A stretch of 64,000 nt of DNA from Xiphydria camelus (Eukaryota; Arthropoda; Insecta; Hymenoptera; Xiphydriidae). A program made the position numbers and the translations under genes. The DNA lies in contig OY783192.1 in assembly GCA_963678675.1 (NCBI GenBank), positions 13,190,424 to 13,254,423 on the forward strand. The letters are read 5' to 3'. Shown here one piece after another: positions 1 through 10,238 of the stretch; position 1 is the stretch's first letter; each line of letters begins with the position of its first letter. The notes below the pieces were generated by a model. It was not told the origin of the DNA and made no database searches. It worked only from the letters and a program-made list of their open reading frames with translations.

Positions 1-144
1 CATCACGACCCGTTGTAAATCGCTTTCTGTCTTTTCCAGGTCGTCTATGAAAGGATCCAGTCTCTTGATAACGTTGGCACACTCTTCGTACCGCTGCGCG
101 TGTCATATCCAGTTATCGAGCAACAACTCGCTGGCTAAGTCCAT
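1..144 (-). pseudogene. Unrecognised partial reading frame with an in-frame stop
   Basis: Reading leftward from an ATG at 144, 13 codons (MDLASELLLDNWI) run to a TGA at 105-103. The same frame then continues open to the window edge with a charged, helical-looking sequence (HAQRYEECANVIKRLDPF...). The continuity of composition across the stop suggests a decayed gene start or a sequence error. I do not recognise the family, and the window edge cuts the rest off. Confidence 0.25.
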
Positions 145-147
145 TTT

Positions 148-1299
148 CGATTAAAGCAATAACTTTTTGCGGTGTAATATGCATTAAACTAACACGCTTG
201 AAAACTAATCAAATTATGAAAAACTAATAATGTGCAAATTTTAATTGCAAATGCAACAATTTCAATCTTTCACGAGTTTGTTATTCTCGTTATAACCACC
301 ACATGAACACATTTCATTGGTTTACCGGTTGCTACGCATATACGATAAGCATTCTTGACAAATTTAAACTCATATTAAAGCATATTAAATTGTCTTTCAA
401 ACAGCACGTTTCTTTTTTTGATCCGATGAATAGTTCCTAAAAAATATATAGTTAAAGTCAAAAGTTTACAGAGTGGGCCGATTTCTATACACGCAAGTGT
501 AGTATGGTCACTCTCCAAAGTGATCGTTGAGTGTCCGTAAAAAAAGTCATCAAAAAACTATGATTTATAATTGAAAATTCTCTTTGTGAATTATAAAATG
601 TATGACCATAAGAATTAGTCGATTATTTTGATTATTTTTCACTTATTATTCAAATAATGTGCCTCCTTTGACTAGCGTCTTTTTATGTGTGGCAACGCAT
701 ATTATCAATGGGCTCGTGGCCCAGTAGAGAAAACCACGATACACTCAAACGTTTGAGTGTATCGCGGGGAAAACGAGATCTGAAATGCACGCTTGAACCC
801 ACTCCACTGACGAGACGTTGCCGCATCTACTCGACACGCTATTTCCGTACACCGAGAAGCAGAAATTAGTTATAACTAAAGTATCAAACGGTCAATAATT
901 GTCATCAATGGGTGTAAATTTTTGTTTTTTTCCCCGTTTTTTGGTATATTTTTTATATTTTAATCTTGGATTTTACATACAAATCCCAAGAAATGTGTCT
1001 TGCCCATAAGACTGGGTTATTTTCTACTCGGTAATTAATTTTTATCAGACATACTAAACGGTCAATCTACCCCAAATTGCACCAGAAGGTTTCTCTATTG
1101 ATATTAGCTTACATACATAATTATTACATATTTAAATCTTGGAAATCGATTCGTGACCATACTACTTTAAAGGTCTATGACTGAGAGTTTTGCTCTGATT
1201 GACTTGAAATTTGGACACAGTATTCTTTAAATATTTTACTATAAGAAAAGGCAATAAAAAATGGATTTTTAGACCATACCCCCCCCCCCCCTCCCCAGA
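148..1299. other. Intergenic AT-rich stretch, no gene recognised
   Basis: I see no coding sequence with a recognisable family here. The only structures are a perfect 28-bp palindrome at 737-764 (two 14-base halves starting CGATACACTC) inside a GC-richer island (690-860), and a C-run near 1279-1295. Confidence 0.5.
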
Positions 1300-1315
1300 C
1301 AATTCATTCTTTACA

Positions 1316-1599
1316 GACTATTCATTAAAACTTTTAACCTCCAGGACTGCATCGACTCCCATCCCAAACCTCTCTCCTACTCATACATTCCCAATCCACC
1401 ACCTCTAGATCTCATTGACTGTAACACCGGTAAAAAGTTTACGGAATTCAACTCTCCTTGTCCCAAGGCAGACTTTCAACTTTACCTGGACTCCCTAAAC
1501 CCATCCGCCTTACACTTCTACACCGATAGCTCCAAAACAGACTCAGGAGTGGGCTTTGCCATACACTCCCCGGAAATAGGAACTCCTTTAAAATTCTAA
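1316..1599 (+). pseudogene. Non-LTR retrotransposon RNase H domain fragment
   Basis: An open frame ending at TAA 1597-1599 reads like the end of the reverse transcriptase and the start of RNase H in insect R1/I/Jockey-type retrotransposons. It has a proline-rich PNPPPLDL segment, then KADFQLYLDS, then the core strand HFYTDSSKTDSGVGF, which holds the first catalytic Asp of RNase H. The domain stops after about 25 residues. The Harbinger end begins about 25 bp later, so the relic was probably cut by that insertion. I did not find the missing half beyond 7478. Confidence 0.7.
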
Positions 1600-1857
1600 A
1601 TTCCCTCCGACGCCTCAGTAGGTTTTTCTGGCTGCCTACACTTTCTACACTTCTGTGAAAAGTGTACACTATGTCGTTCTCGCTGCCGGAAGTGACGTAC
1701 GGTGGCGTTGTTCGGGCTGCAGGTGTAACTACACTAATTGTAAGTGTAGGATAGTGTACACCTTCTTGCACTCGCTCGAGAGCAGGAGTAAAAGTGTACA
1801 CTCGAATTTTGTTTACGCTGACGTGCCGACTTGTTCTACATAACCTCTTCAGCACAC

Positions 1858-2190
1858 TAACCTAAATTCGTATTGTTTTTCAGACGCCAATATTGTACGT
1901 GCATTGAATCCCGTAATTGATGGAATTCAGATAATAAATCATGTTAAAATTGTAAATTATATTGAACATGTAGTAAGGAACTACATAGGAAGTGATTTTA
2001 TCATACACTTTCGCCTGTCCCGAGCTGTAAGTTATAATTTGATTGGCCGTTTTGCCTAGTCCCCAAAATTTTTATCATTACAAGGTATTTTATATTTAAT
2101 TATTATCCTAAGATTATGTACCTATTTTATCTTCTTATAATTATGCTTTTTCAATGTTATTTTAACAGAGCATGCAGGATTTTTTGGTAT
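1858..2190 (+). pseudogene. Inverted duplicate of the Harbinger transposase 5' exon
   Basis: This segment repeats, in opposite orientation, the DNA at about 7110-6795, from the intron end (CCTAAATTCGTATTG) through the exon encoding DANIVRA.NPVIDGIQII and the next intron to the following acceptor. It has a stop where the other copy reads VSPIF. Similarity fades at both borders (about 1858 and 2185). The left end of the Harbinger element is therefore a fold-back of its own 5' part or a piece of a second copy. Confidence 0.8.
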
Positions 2191-2288
2191 GTTATTATTA
2201 TACTATTTTTCTTCAATCTAAATGAAAAGAACAGAATCAAAATAATGCTTCGTTTATTTTTCTTATAAGAATATGTACAGAAGAGAAT

Positions 2289-2369
2289 ATATCGACGGTT
2301 GCAAATAGTAACATAACTCGATAGTAAACATCGTCGAGTTACGATGTTACTATTTGCATCCGTCGATAT
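2289..2369. repeat. 81-bp hairpin (MITE-like)
   Basis: The left arm ATATCGACGGTTGCAAATA pairs with the right arm TATTTGCATCCGTCGATAT with one or two mismatches, and the inner AACTCGA/TCGAGTT also pairs. It abuts the larger hairpin at 2366-2541. Confidence 0.75.
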
Positions 2370-2541
2370 GAGGAGCAACTTATCAAAACGCATTATGTCC
2401 TTCCAGAGTATTGATCTCAATAGAGGCAAAAAACTGATTTCTGCTATACCTCACAAGTATAGCAGAAAACAGTTTTTCCCCTCTATTGAAATCAATACTC
2501 GGGAAGGACATAATGCGTTTTGATAAGTTGCTCCTCATATG
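2366..2541. repeat. 176-bp near-perfect hairpin (MITE)
   Basis: Two arms of about 82 bp (starting ATATGAGGAGCAACTTATCA) are inverted copies with a 7-8 base loop near 2450. Short non-coding palindromes like this are typical of fold-back MITEs. The outermost bases overlap the end of the 81-bp hairpin. Confidence 0.8.
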
Positions 2542-2545
2542 TATA

Positions 2546-2947
2546 CAGGGTGTCTCGGGTTTTAATCGGGAAAATTTAATAGACGATAGAACTCCCAAAA
2601 ATACAAAGGAAAGTTCATATGAACATGTATGTTTAAAAGAAAAAAAAGTACTTGTCGAGAAAAAATCGTTTATCCGCCTACCCGTGGAAAAGTAAATTGA
2701 ATTTCATTAATAAAATGTATTATAATTTAAAAAAATGTTGTTCAAATGGCACTAGTAACTTTTTCAAACATTAATAACCCATGGTCAACGATTCTAACAA
2801 TCAAAACAATCTTATATTTGCACTGTTTAAAAATAAATAATTAAATTGGTCATAACAAAAACATACAAGTTCATATGAACTTTTCTTCTTATTTGTGCGA
2901 GTTCTACTGTCTGTTAAGTTTTCCCCATTAAAAGCTGAGACACCCTG
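2546..2947. mobile_element. Tc1/mariner-type MITE with TA target duplication
   Basis: TIRs of about 34 bp begin CAGGGTGTCTC and end GAGACACCCTG. Both flanks read TATA, fitting TA insertion. The interior has no transposase similarity. CAGGGTG ends recur at 4061, 42478, 43878 and 62028. Confidence 0.8.
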
Positions 2948-2981
2948 TATATGTCTAATAAGATAATGTACATACATTGCA

Positions 2982-4966
2982 TTATGTTTCTTTTTCCTTC
3001 AATAATTTGATGAGCTCTTTCAACAATTCATTTCTTTCCTTTCGTTGCTCTGTTGCAATTCGGTGGCGTTCTTCGTTCTCTCTTCGAAGAGCCTTATACT
3101 CCTCCAAGTATTGCACCATGATTGCCTCTCGCTCTTTGTGATTCTTCTTCATTTGATTTGTCATCTCTTGTATTGCCTCCTGACATGTAGCCAAGGAGCT
3201 TGCCGTAGCGCCTTGCCTAGTTCTTTTCCTCGAGAGGGAAGAAGTTCCACTGGAGACTTCAGGTGGTACTGCTGGTTCATTGTTTGTAGCGCCGACGTCC
3301 ATTGAAGTAGAGGCAATAGGTGCCTCTATATTGAATCTATAAGCCGGGGAAGGACATTTTCATTAGGTATTTAATATTTCATGATAGCGTGTTATTGGAT
3401 TATTGAACGCATGTTGTAATGTATTTACCGTGGTTCGGCTGAAGTTGTAACAGAAGACGTATCAGATTGACATGAAGTACCATGCGGCATAGTGGCATTG
3501 GAATCTTCTCGCGTACTTAGCCCTTTGCTACTCGATAGCACTAGGAGAGTAATGTTATGCTTTTCCCCAAAAATATCCGTTAATTCACTATGAAAAAAAC
3601 ATTTCCAAATTTTACAAAAATTATTCCTTTAATTTATCACAATCACATGTTATTAATAATTTACCTCTCATAGCTGCACGACATCCTCCCCCTTCCAGTT
3701 TTTTTGTTATGGTTTATCATGTTTTTGTATGCCCTCTCCATTGTTTTGAATCGGTTCTCCACCTGTATGCTGGATACTTGATATCCTGATGCGGCTATCT
3801 CGTCACTGATTTGCTTCCACATTAATTTGAAAGTTTTTATTTTTCTTAGTGAAACCAATTATTTCTTACTTTTATAAAGCGATAAAAATAATTTTGTGGT
3901 TGTATCGTTCCACTGGAACATTTCTTTTCTTTCTTGATCTTCATTTTCATTTGCCTGTTGTAACTGTAACGCTTCCTTCGGTAGCTCTATTTCAATTACT
4001 GTGTCCTCGACTTGACATTGCAGTAACGAGCAATTGAAATCCACTGTGTCTACACTTATACAGGGTGACACACGGGAAACGAACGTTTTTCAAATGAATA
4101 ATACTCAGTTGCTTGTCAATAAGAAAAGTTTATATTTTTACAAAATATACGGTCAATGTTTACCATTTATGGAAAAGTTGTCAGTTATGAAAAATTATGT
4201 CAGGTAGGTGGCGGCCATCCTCTTGAATGCAGTTTTCAATCCGCTGCCAGAAATTATCCATAACGCGGACCAATAGATCTGGCGTAATCAAACGCACCTC
4301 TTCCGTGATGGCATCTTGCAACTCCAGTAACGTACGGGGTTTGGCACGGTACACACGATCTTTTAAGTACCCCCACAGGAAGAAGTCGCAGGCGGACAAG
4401 TCCGGTGATCGTGGGGGCCATGGAATGTTCCCAAAACGGGAAATGAGGCGCCCTGGGAACATGTCCCTCACAACTGCCATGGATGCGTTGGCAGTGTGCG
4501 GTGTGGCTCCGTCCTGCGGAGGATGGTATTGCGGTTCGGAACTGCACCATTCCGACCGATATGGAAATGGCGACGAAAGATCCGCCGTGTAGCGGTAACT
4601 AACTCACCATTTTGAACAAACGTATCGTACGCAAAAACGCGATGCTTCAACGTCCACTGCTCCATTGCAACTGAAATGGTAGGCCACCCCAACGCTAATG
4701 ACCCCTCTCCCGTCCCCCCACCTGGACTAACGGCTCAGTACCGTTTATCTCAAAAACGTCCGTTTCCCGTGTGTCACCCAGTAAACAGTAGGCCATCTGC
4801 AAAAAAAAATTATTCATTATTAGAGACAATTGTGCTAAGAGCTAGGCGACAAAGAGTGAAAAATAATCATTGAAATACCTTCACAAATGCAAGTCATTTC
4901 TCTGTTGTCGTTAATGACAATATTGCCCGTATCGTCTTTCACCAACATTCCCTTCTTTGTCTCCAT
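2982..4966 (-). pseudogene. Harbinger Myb/SANT-like accessory protein, interrupted
   Basis: PIF/Harbinger elements carry a second gene whose Myb/SANT-like protein helps the transposase bind DNA and enter the nucleus (established). Here the first exon begins METKKGML at 4966, with a donor near 4878. The second (about 4050-3858) ends in the SANT start WNDTTTKLFLSLYK. A following frame (3858-3661) carries the core MWKQISDEI...VENRFKTMERAYK then NHNKKTGRGR. Further exons are at about 3588-3429 and 3340-2982, the last a lysine/glutamate coiled coil. A 721-bp mariner derivative (4061-4781) sits between exons 1 and 2, and a frame break occurs near 3860. Exon borders are by eye. Confidence 0.7.
4061..4781 (-). 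mobile_element. Internally deleted mariner-like element with transposase ends
   Basis: Inverted ends (CAGGGTGACACACGGGAAAC and its complement) are flanked by TA on both sides. On the minus strand the N-terminal helix-turn-helix piece (about 4692-4480, VTATRRIFRRHFHI) runs, with a frame break, into the C-terminal catalytic piece (4480-4181) containing WPPRSPDLSACDFFLWGYLK. The middle of the transposase is gone, including the first catalytic region, so the copy cannot be autonomous. It lies inside the Harbinger Myb-like gene. Confidence 0.85.
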
Positions 4967-5104
4967 TATCTTGAAAAGGGTAACCAGAAAAAGGAAGATA
5001 TTGCAAGAAACTTTGCTCAAAGAATACTTTATTTGACTTATACACTTCGAATATACACGAGATACTTTCGTTGCAACTGCTAAAACTCGAATGTTTCCCC
5101 GCAC

Positions 5105-5740
5105 AGCGTCATCCAGGGCCGGAAGTACCTAGTCTCCCTCTCGACCCAACACTATCGCCATAATATAAACATCCTTGAGCGAGGGGTGTCAGGAATATGG
5201 TGACGGCATTCCCATCGACCCCGTCAAGAAACATTCCTCACATTCGGCCAGACTGACGACCATGTCATCCTTGACATTCCCTTAAACCTTTATCTTCTAT
5301 TCTGCTTCGGGGTAGAGCTGCTGGCGACCTCGATAATCCTTAAGTATCGTCACCTCCATTGCCCGAAAAGTCCTACCGGTTGTACTCCAGAGGGTACTAT
5401 CATTCGTCTGTGGCTACTATCATTCGCCAAACGAGACTACTATCATTCCTCTCAGAGTTACTATCATTCACTCTTTTTCGTCGACTACTATCGTTCGTCT
5501 TCGAGTTCCTCCAGTTCTTTCAGTTGTATTTAAGGGTACTATTATTCGCCTGTGGCTACTATTGTTCACCAAACAAGACTATTATCATTCGTCTCGGAGT
5601 TACTATCATTCACTCTCCAACTGAGCCCGACTATTGGTCTGAGCCTACATCGAAACCTAAGCCTATGTACGCCCTGATCGTGTCCGAGAACGCTATACGC
5701 GACGCGGCTGAATACCCTAACTACCGGAAGGTATCGTCTC
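5105..5740. repeat. Degenerate CTACTATCATTCG minisatellite and flanking non-coding DNA
   Basis: Between 5388 and 5625 the motif CTACTATCATTCG recurs about every 20-30 bp. The block 5390-5480 (unit order GTC, CCAAACGAGA, CTCAGAGTT) is repeated with substitutions at 5540-5625, so the array grew by a duplication of roughly 150 bp. The rest of the interval, between the Harbinger Myb and transposase genes, shows no recognisable gene. Its GC-richer composition suggests an inserted, unidentified element. Confidence 0.6.
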
Positions 5741-5744
5741 TTGA

Positions 5745-7300
5745 CATATTATATATATATAGTGGCGACAAGATGGCGACATATTTCATCTCGCAATTCT
5801 CGTCCCCGTTGGTTGTCCTCAGGAATTACGTCATTATCAGCAATTTGTATGTTTCCACCCTCAGGATCTGGAACATCTTCACACAGTGGTGGTTCAAACA
5901 TTTCTCAGTTTCAAATGGTATAATTGTCGAAATCGTTGTTTTAGGTTGCCAAATGCATTTTCGACAATAACGCGACAAGAGCTCAATCTTACATCAAAAT
6001 TGGTTTGAGCTCGCGTTAAATGCCCGTTGTCTCTGTATGGAACCATCAGCTTTTTCAAACAGGGATAAGCACTGTCTACCAATAAGTATTCTCCTTCTGT
6101 AAATGAATATTACTCGTGAAACATTCAAGACTTGAAACAGTAGAAGTGTGTTCCGCTGTTTCTTTGATAAACTGAAGATACATACACCAAATAACATTTT
6201 ATATATTATTTCAATGTAGAAATACGTACCACGACAAAGTTCATCCAAGCTATTGTACAAAGGCGACTCTCGAAAGACCCTGGCATCGTGAACAGAGCCT
6301 GGGTAATCGACGAACACGTCTATAAATTTTTGTTTGTGATCGACCACACCTTGTAACTGAATTGAAAAAAATTGTTTTCGATTGTTATAAGAATCTTTGT
6401 CAAACAATGTTTTATCGATTCTAATATGAGATCCGTCTATGGAACCTGCAGATTATTATTAGTTATTGAAAAGATCTTTTACATACAATGTGTGTGCTTG
6501 ACGAGGATGAGGTAAATCAGGATGAGTAAATGCATTTTAATTTACCTATTATACCAGGAAATCTCTTCTCTTGAAGATAGTGTTGCTTAGTAATTTCTTT
6601 TTCTTCCAATGTAGGAAACTTTATAATGTTTGGAGCCATTTGCAGTAAGAATTCTGTGACTCTTGATATCACTTTATGCAAAGATCTTAAGCTGATGTCA
6701 AACCTGTCAGCAACATCTCGATAGCTGGCACATCCGTGTCCGACAAACCACAAATAACATAAGATATGCTTCTCTGGTGTTATAGGTAACAATCCTGCAT
6801 GCTCTGTTAAAATAACATTGAAAAAGCATAATTATAGGAAGAAAAAATAGATACATAATCTTAGGATAATAATTAAATATAAAATACCTTGTAATGATAA
6901 AAATATTGGGGACACGGCAAAGCGGCCAATCAAATCATAACTTAAAGCTCGGGACAGGCGAAAGTGCATGATAAAATCACTTTCTATGTAGTTCCTCACT
7001 ACATGTTCAATATAATTTACAATTGTTACATGATTTATTATCTGAATTCCATCAATAACGGGATTAAATGCACGTACAATATTGGCGTCTGAAAACAATA
7101 CGAATTTAGGTTAGGTTAGGATATTGGTTTTGTGCTGAACTAAAATGTTCTATTCAATAACCAATAATTAGAAGTTATTTATATTAATTATTATATTACT
7201 TAGCGTTATCTTCGATGAACATAACCTCAGGTCTCCTCACTATCTGAGGAATCAAAGACTATCGGTAAAATATTAGCAATTTGTGCTTCTCGATCCATTT
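5745..7300 (-). pseudogene. PIF/Harbinger DDE transposase, broken near its C-terminus
   Basis: A multi-exon gene read leftward. A possible start is MDREAQIANIL near 7300. Exon DANIVRAF...LSLQ spans about 7091-6887. Exon LLPITPEKH...FPGIIG (6807-6545) includes the SYRDVADRFDIS helix-turn-helix. Exon 6448-6230 holds the first two DDE acids, SIDGSHI and VDYPGSVHDARVF. Exon 6101-5907 holds LLVDSAYP and the third acid in VENAFGNLKQRFRQL. The C-terminal acidic tail follows directly (about 5895-5750), but the segment that normally carries a CxVLHN motif is missing, so a small deletion has broken the gene. Splice sites are otherwise good. This enzyme would cut and paste the element. Confidence 0.8.
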
Positions 7301-7535
7301 CACAATTCTATATGACACAGATATTATTTTTATTTCATCCACAGAATAACTCGATTACACTATGCCGTTCTGGTTGCCAGGTGTACACTTTTCCCCCACT
7401 CCCAAAAAGTGCGTTATACTCGGCTACACTCAGTTTACACTCGCTACACTAAAGTGTAGAAAGTGTAGGCAGCCAGAACAAACCTCATAACCTTTATTAA
7501 TAGTACTAACCTCAAGATTTGAGCTTCTATCGCCC

Positions 7536-7741
7536 GTGTAGCGGACTACAAGGCGCGTTCGCATGGAGGCACTCGACTCCAGCGACGCCACGCAAGGCGC
7601 AGTCTCTGGACGGTGGTGACGACGCAGCGATCACCATGCCCCTAGCGGCCAAGTCGTAGTCACGCTTCGGGTGACGAAGGCTGGACGCGCCGCGGAGGAA
7701 CCACAGCTCTCTCTCGTCTACCAATAGTCGGAGAGCCAGAG
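7536..7741 (+). mobile_element. Possible 5' part of an LTR, interrupted
   Basis: A GC-rich segment starts TGTAGCGGACTACAAG and runs to the border of the inverted-repeat element. Together with 9675-9913 it could make one LTR split by that insertion. The evidence is composition plus the TG start and the CA end of the partner piece. No internal retrotransposon genes remain. Confidence 0.35.
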
Positions 7742-9672
7742 CCAAAAAAGGTCTCTGAATTTAATAAGCCCAGTTTTTTTATAGTTTATTACAGTGGTTG
7801 TGTAGACAAACATACTGCGGTCAGTCAAGCGAAAGCTGGGGCATATGTCTCAGGGACGCTACCAAAGTTGTCGTTCCTGCCGGGGTAATAATTTGAATTT
7901 AAGAAGGTTGAAAATCGGTATACAACTTGTATATTGCATATAAATAAAGGTTACGAAGTCAGTCAGCTGAATGTGGGGGCGGAGCTGGTCAGTCAGCAAA
8001 AAAAGAAATGTTAATTTCGCGCGCGTTCGGCGTTGCAGGCGATTTCAAATCAGAGTATAGAAAAGAGCGCAGGTATACTCGTAGGGGGGGTAAGAGACAA
8101 TAGCTCGGGGTCTGTTCCGTCGCACCGAGCGTACATAGGTCGTAAATATCACGGACAATTCGTTAACAGCCATCTCCCGCAGTGCCCGCTTTGACCGGTA
8201 CCGTCATAAAAGTGATCCGAGCCGGCTAAAGGAGAGGAGTGTCCGATGCCGCCGATGAACAATTGGGGAATTTTGATACTTAGTTTTTCCATTTCGCCAG
8301 CGTCATCAACATCCCTCCTCTGGCCGATCAGGGCGCGTCGCGTCACGTTAGCCCACGCTATCCCCTCCATTGGGCTACGATACGAATATATAAATTATTA
8401 TTTAACGAACTAGATTCAATAGGCTATTAATTAATTATAATATAATAATATTGAAAATGTATTATATATGCACAGAATAGACATTACAAATAATATTTTA
8501 ATAACTCATTCATTATCAAATTCTGCCTCCGAATCATCAAATTCGTTGATTTCGCTTAAACGTCAACAACGCAACTTCTTACTTCAATAGGTGTTCAAGT
8601 CATATCGATAATAAGTACGAAATAAACTATTTTGAGCATGCACAAAATGTTTATATTGAATTGTATCTTACCTTAACTCTTGTCTATACTTTCTACTTAA
8701 AGCCGTAAACTTTCTGTAGCAAACTACATGGTAGCACTCAATTTGTCCTGGATTCGACGGCAAAGATATATTGTCATACGTTAAATTATATTTTGCACGA
8801 ATTCGTAAAATTGCTTTACAATTTGTTAAAGTCTTCTCTGTAAATTATATTAATAGCTGATGCTTCTTGAGGCAGAATACACAAATTTTGTTCATTTTGA
8901 AACGAAACACATGCGTCACTCACTATGGTTTAACCATTGTTCAATACAACACGAATTGAGACACGACACTTGATGGTTGATAGTACATTGAAGGACACGC
9001 TTTTAGCCCCGATTTATATATTCGCATCGTAGCCCAATGGAAGGGATAGCGTGGGCTAACGTGACGCGACGCGACGCACCCTGATCGGCCAGGGGAAGGA
9101 TGTCGATGACGCTGGCGAAATGGAAAAACTAAGTATCAAAATTCCCCAATTGTTCATCGGCGGCATCGGAAACTCCTCTCCTTTAGCCGGCTCGGATCAC
9201 TTTTATGACGGTACCGGTCAAAGCGGGCACTGCGGGAGATGGCTGTTAACGAATTGTCCGTGATATTTACGACCTATGTACGCTCGGTGCGACGGAACAG
9301 ACCCCGAGCTATTGTCTCTTACCCCCCCCTACGAGTATACCTGCGCTCTTTTCTATACTCTGATTTGAAATCGCCTGCAACGCCGAGCGCACGCGAAATT
9401 AACATTTCTTTTTTTGCTGACTGACCAGCTCCGCCCCCACATTCAGCTGACTGACTTCGTAACCTTTATTTATATGCAATATACAAGTTGTATACCGATT
9501 TTCAACCTTCTTAAATTCAAATTATTACCCCGGCAGGAACGACAACTTTGATAGCGTCCCTGAGACATATGCCCCAGCTTTCGCTTGACTGACCGCAGTA
9601 TGTTTGTCTACACAACCACTGTAATAAACTATAAAAAAACTGGGCTTATTAAATTCAGAGACCTTTTTTGGC
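7742..9672. mobile_element. 1.93-kb element with about 640-bp inverted repeats
   Basis: 7742-8390 and 9015-9672 are inverted copies of each other with only scattered substitutions and small indels. Both begin inside AGCCAGAGCCAAAAAAGG and end near the unique loop. The loop (8391-9014) contains the first exon and the final residues of a zinc-finger gene but not its middle, so this looks like an internally deleted derivative of a larger gene-bearing element. A piece of each arm (e.g. 8175-8285) is also clearly related to the 1.77-kb element at 22249 and 56765. Ends and target duplication are not resolved. Confidence 0.7.
8506..8895 (-). pseudogene. Two ends of a zinc-finger gene, middle deleted
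   Basis: From ATG 8895 the frame reads MNKICVFCLKKHQ, has one stop, then continues to ECYHVVCYRKFTALSRKYRQEL with a splice donor (GTAAGA) at 8671. The CxxC...HxxxC pattern matches the N-terminus of the large nuclease gene at 54267 (CTICGQS...LHEKCRRDY, and later YHQNCYGTF). About 100 bp downstream a short frame ends in an acidic tail LSEINEFDDSEAEFDNE and a stop at 8508-8506. That is what one expects if only the last residues of a long gene remain. Assignment to the family rests on the Cys/His pattern and context. Confidence 0.5.
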
Positions 9673-9674
9673 TC

Positions 9675-9913
9675 TGGCTCTTGGACTACAACTCTCGACC
9701 GCGACGGACGTCTGGGCACACTTCGCTCCTCCATCGCCCCGCGTCCCGGACGGACGCTCAGACACAACTCTCTTGTCGTTTCGCATTAGCTTAGCCACGC
9801 CGATAGTTAATAAAGTAAACTCTTATTAGGTTTATTAACTACCGTCTTCTCTCCCTTACGTTCGTTTCCATCGCGTTCTGTGGGAACCCCTAAGGTCCCA
9901 CACCCGCCTAACA
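9675..9913 (+). mobile_element. Possible 3' part of an LTR plus primer-binding site
   Basis: This segment contains AATAAAG near 9810, ends CCCACACCCGCCTAACA and is followed two bases later by TGGCGACCTCTGCG, which resembles the TGG-start primer-binding sites next to insect LTRs. It could be the other half of the segment at 7536-7741. No gag or pol frame follows, and a (GAA)n run begins at about 10000. Confidence 0.4.
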
Positions 9914-10017
9914 GATGGCGACCTCTGCGCGCTCGCGACCCCCGCTCACTAACGCCACAGTGGCTGTATGACTATGTACTAGTCGATGCCATAATACAGA
10001 AGAAGAAGAAGAAGAAG

Positions 10018-10237
10018 TAATGAGCTTGGCCGGGTAAAGCTCGGAGCAGAGGGCAGCACTGCTCTAGGTTACCTAGGCAAACTCAAATGGCCAATGAAGT
10101 AACGATTATTACAAAACGCAGTAGCGCCAGTAGTTCATTCACTCGCCACCGGCCAAGCTCATTGGGCCGCCATATTCAAAAGTAACAGAACAGTGGCGCC
10201 AGTAGTTCGTTCACTCGCCACCGACTAAGCTCATTGT
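10018..10237. repeat. Small repeat with inverted ends and a duplicated 48-bp block
   Basis: AATGAGCTTGGCCGG at 10018 is the reverse complement of CCGGCCAAGCTCATT at 10149. The block starting CAGTAGCGCCAGTAGTTC (10117-10164) is repeated as CAGTGGCGCCAGTAGTTC (10191-10238), 74 bp later. It is probably a MITE with a duplicated end. No coding content. Confidence 0.5.
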
Positions 10238-10238
10238 A

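Larger units (their letters stand above)
1626..7478 (-). mobile_element. PIF/Harbinger DNA transposon, damaged
   Basis: The two ends are inverted copies of one another: TTCTGGCTGCCTACACTTTC at 1626 and its reverse complement ending at 7478. Subterminal AAGTGTA/GTGTACAC motifs follow on both sides. Between them, on the minus strand, lie the two genes expected of Harbinger: a DDE transposase (about 7300-5745) and a Myb/SANT-like protein (4966-2982). No 3-bp target duplication is obvious. Later insertions include hairpin MITEs, a 402-bp Tc1/mariner MITE and a 721-bp mariner derivative. The left end also carries an inverted duplicate of the first transposase exons. Confidence 0.75.

Noticed and set aside
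1448..1855. 135-codon minus frame over the RNase H relic and Harbinger left end
   Set aside because: Spans two unrelated sequences and is antisense to the recognisable RNase H frame.
5359..5970. A 203-codon plus-strand open frame
   Set aside because: It runs through the minisatellite and then opposite the Harbinger transposase tail. Composition follows the repeat and no family is recognisable.
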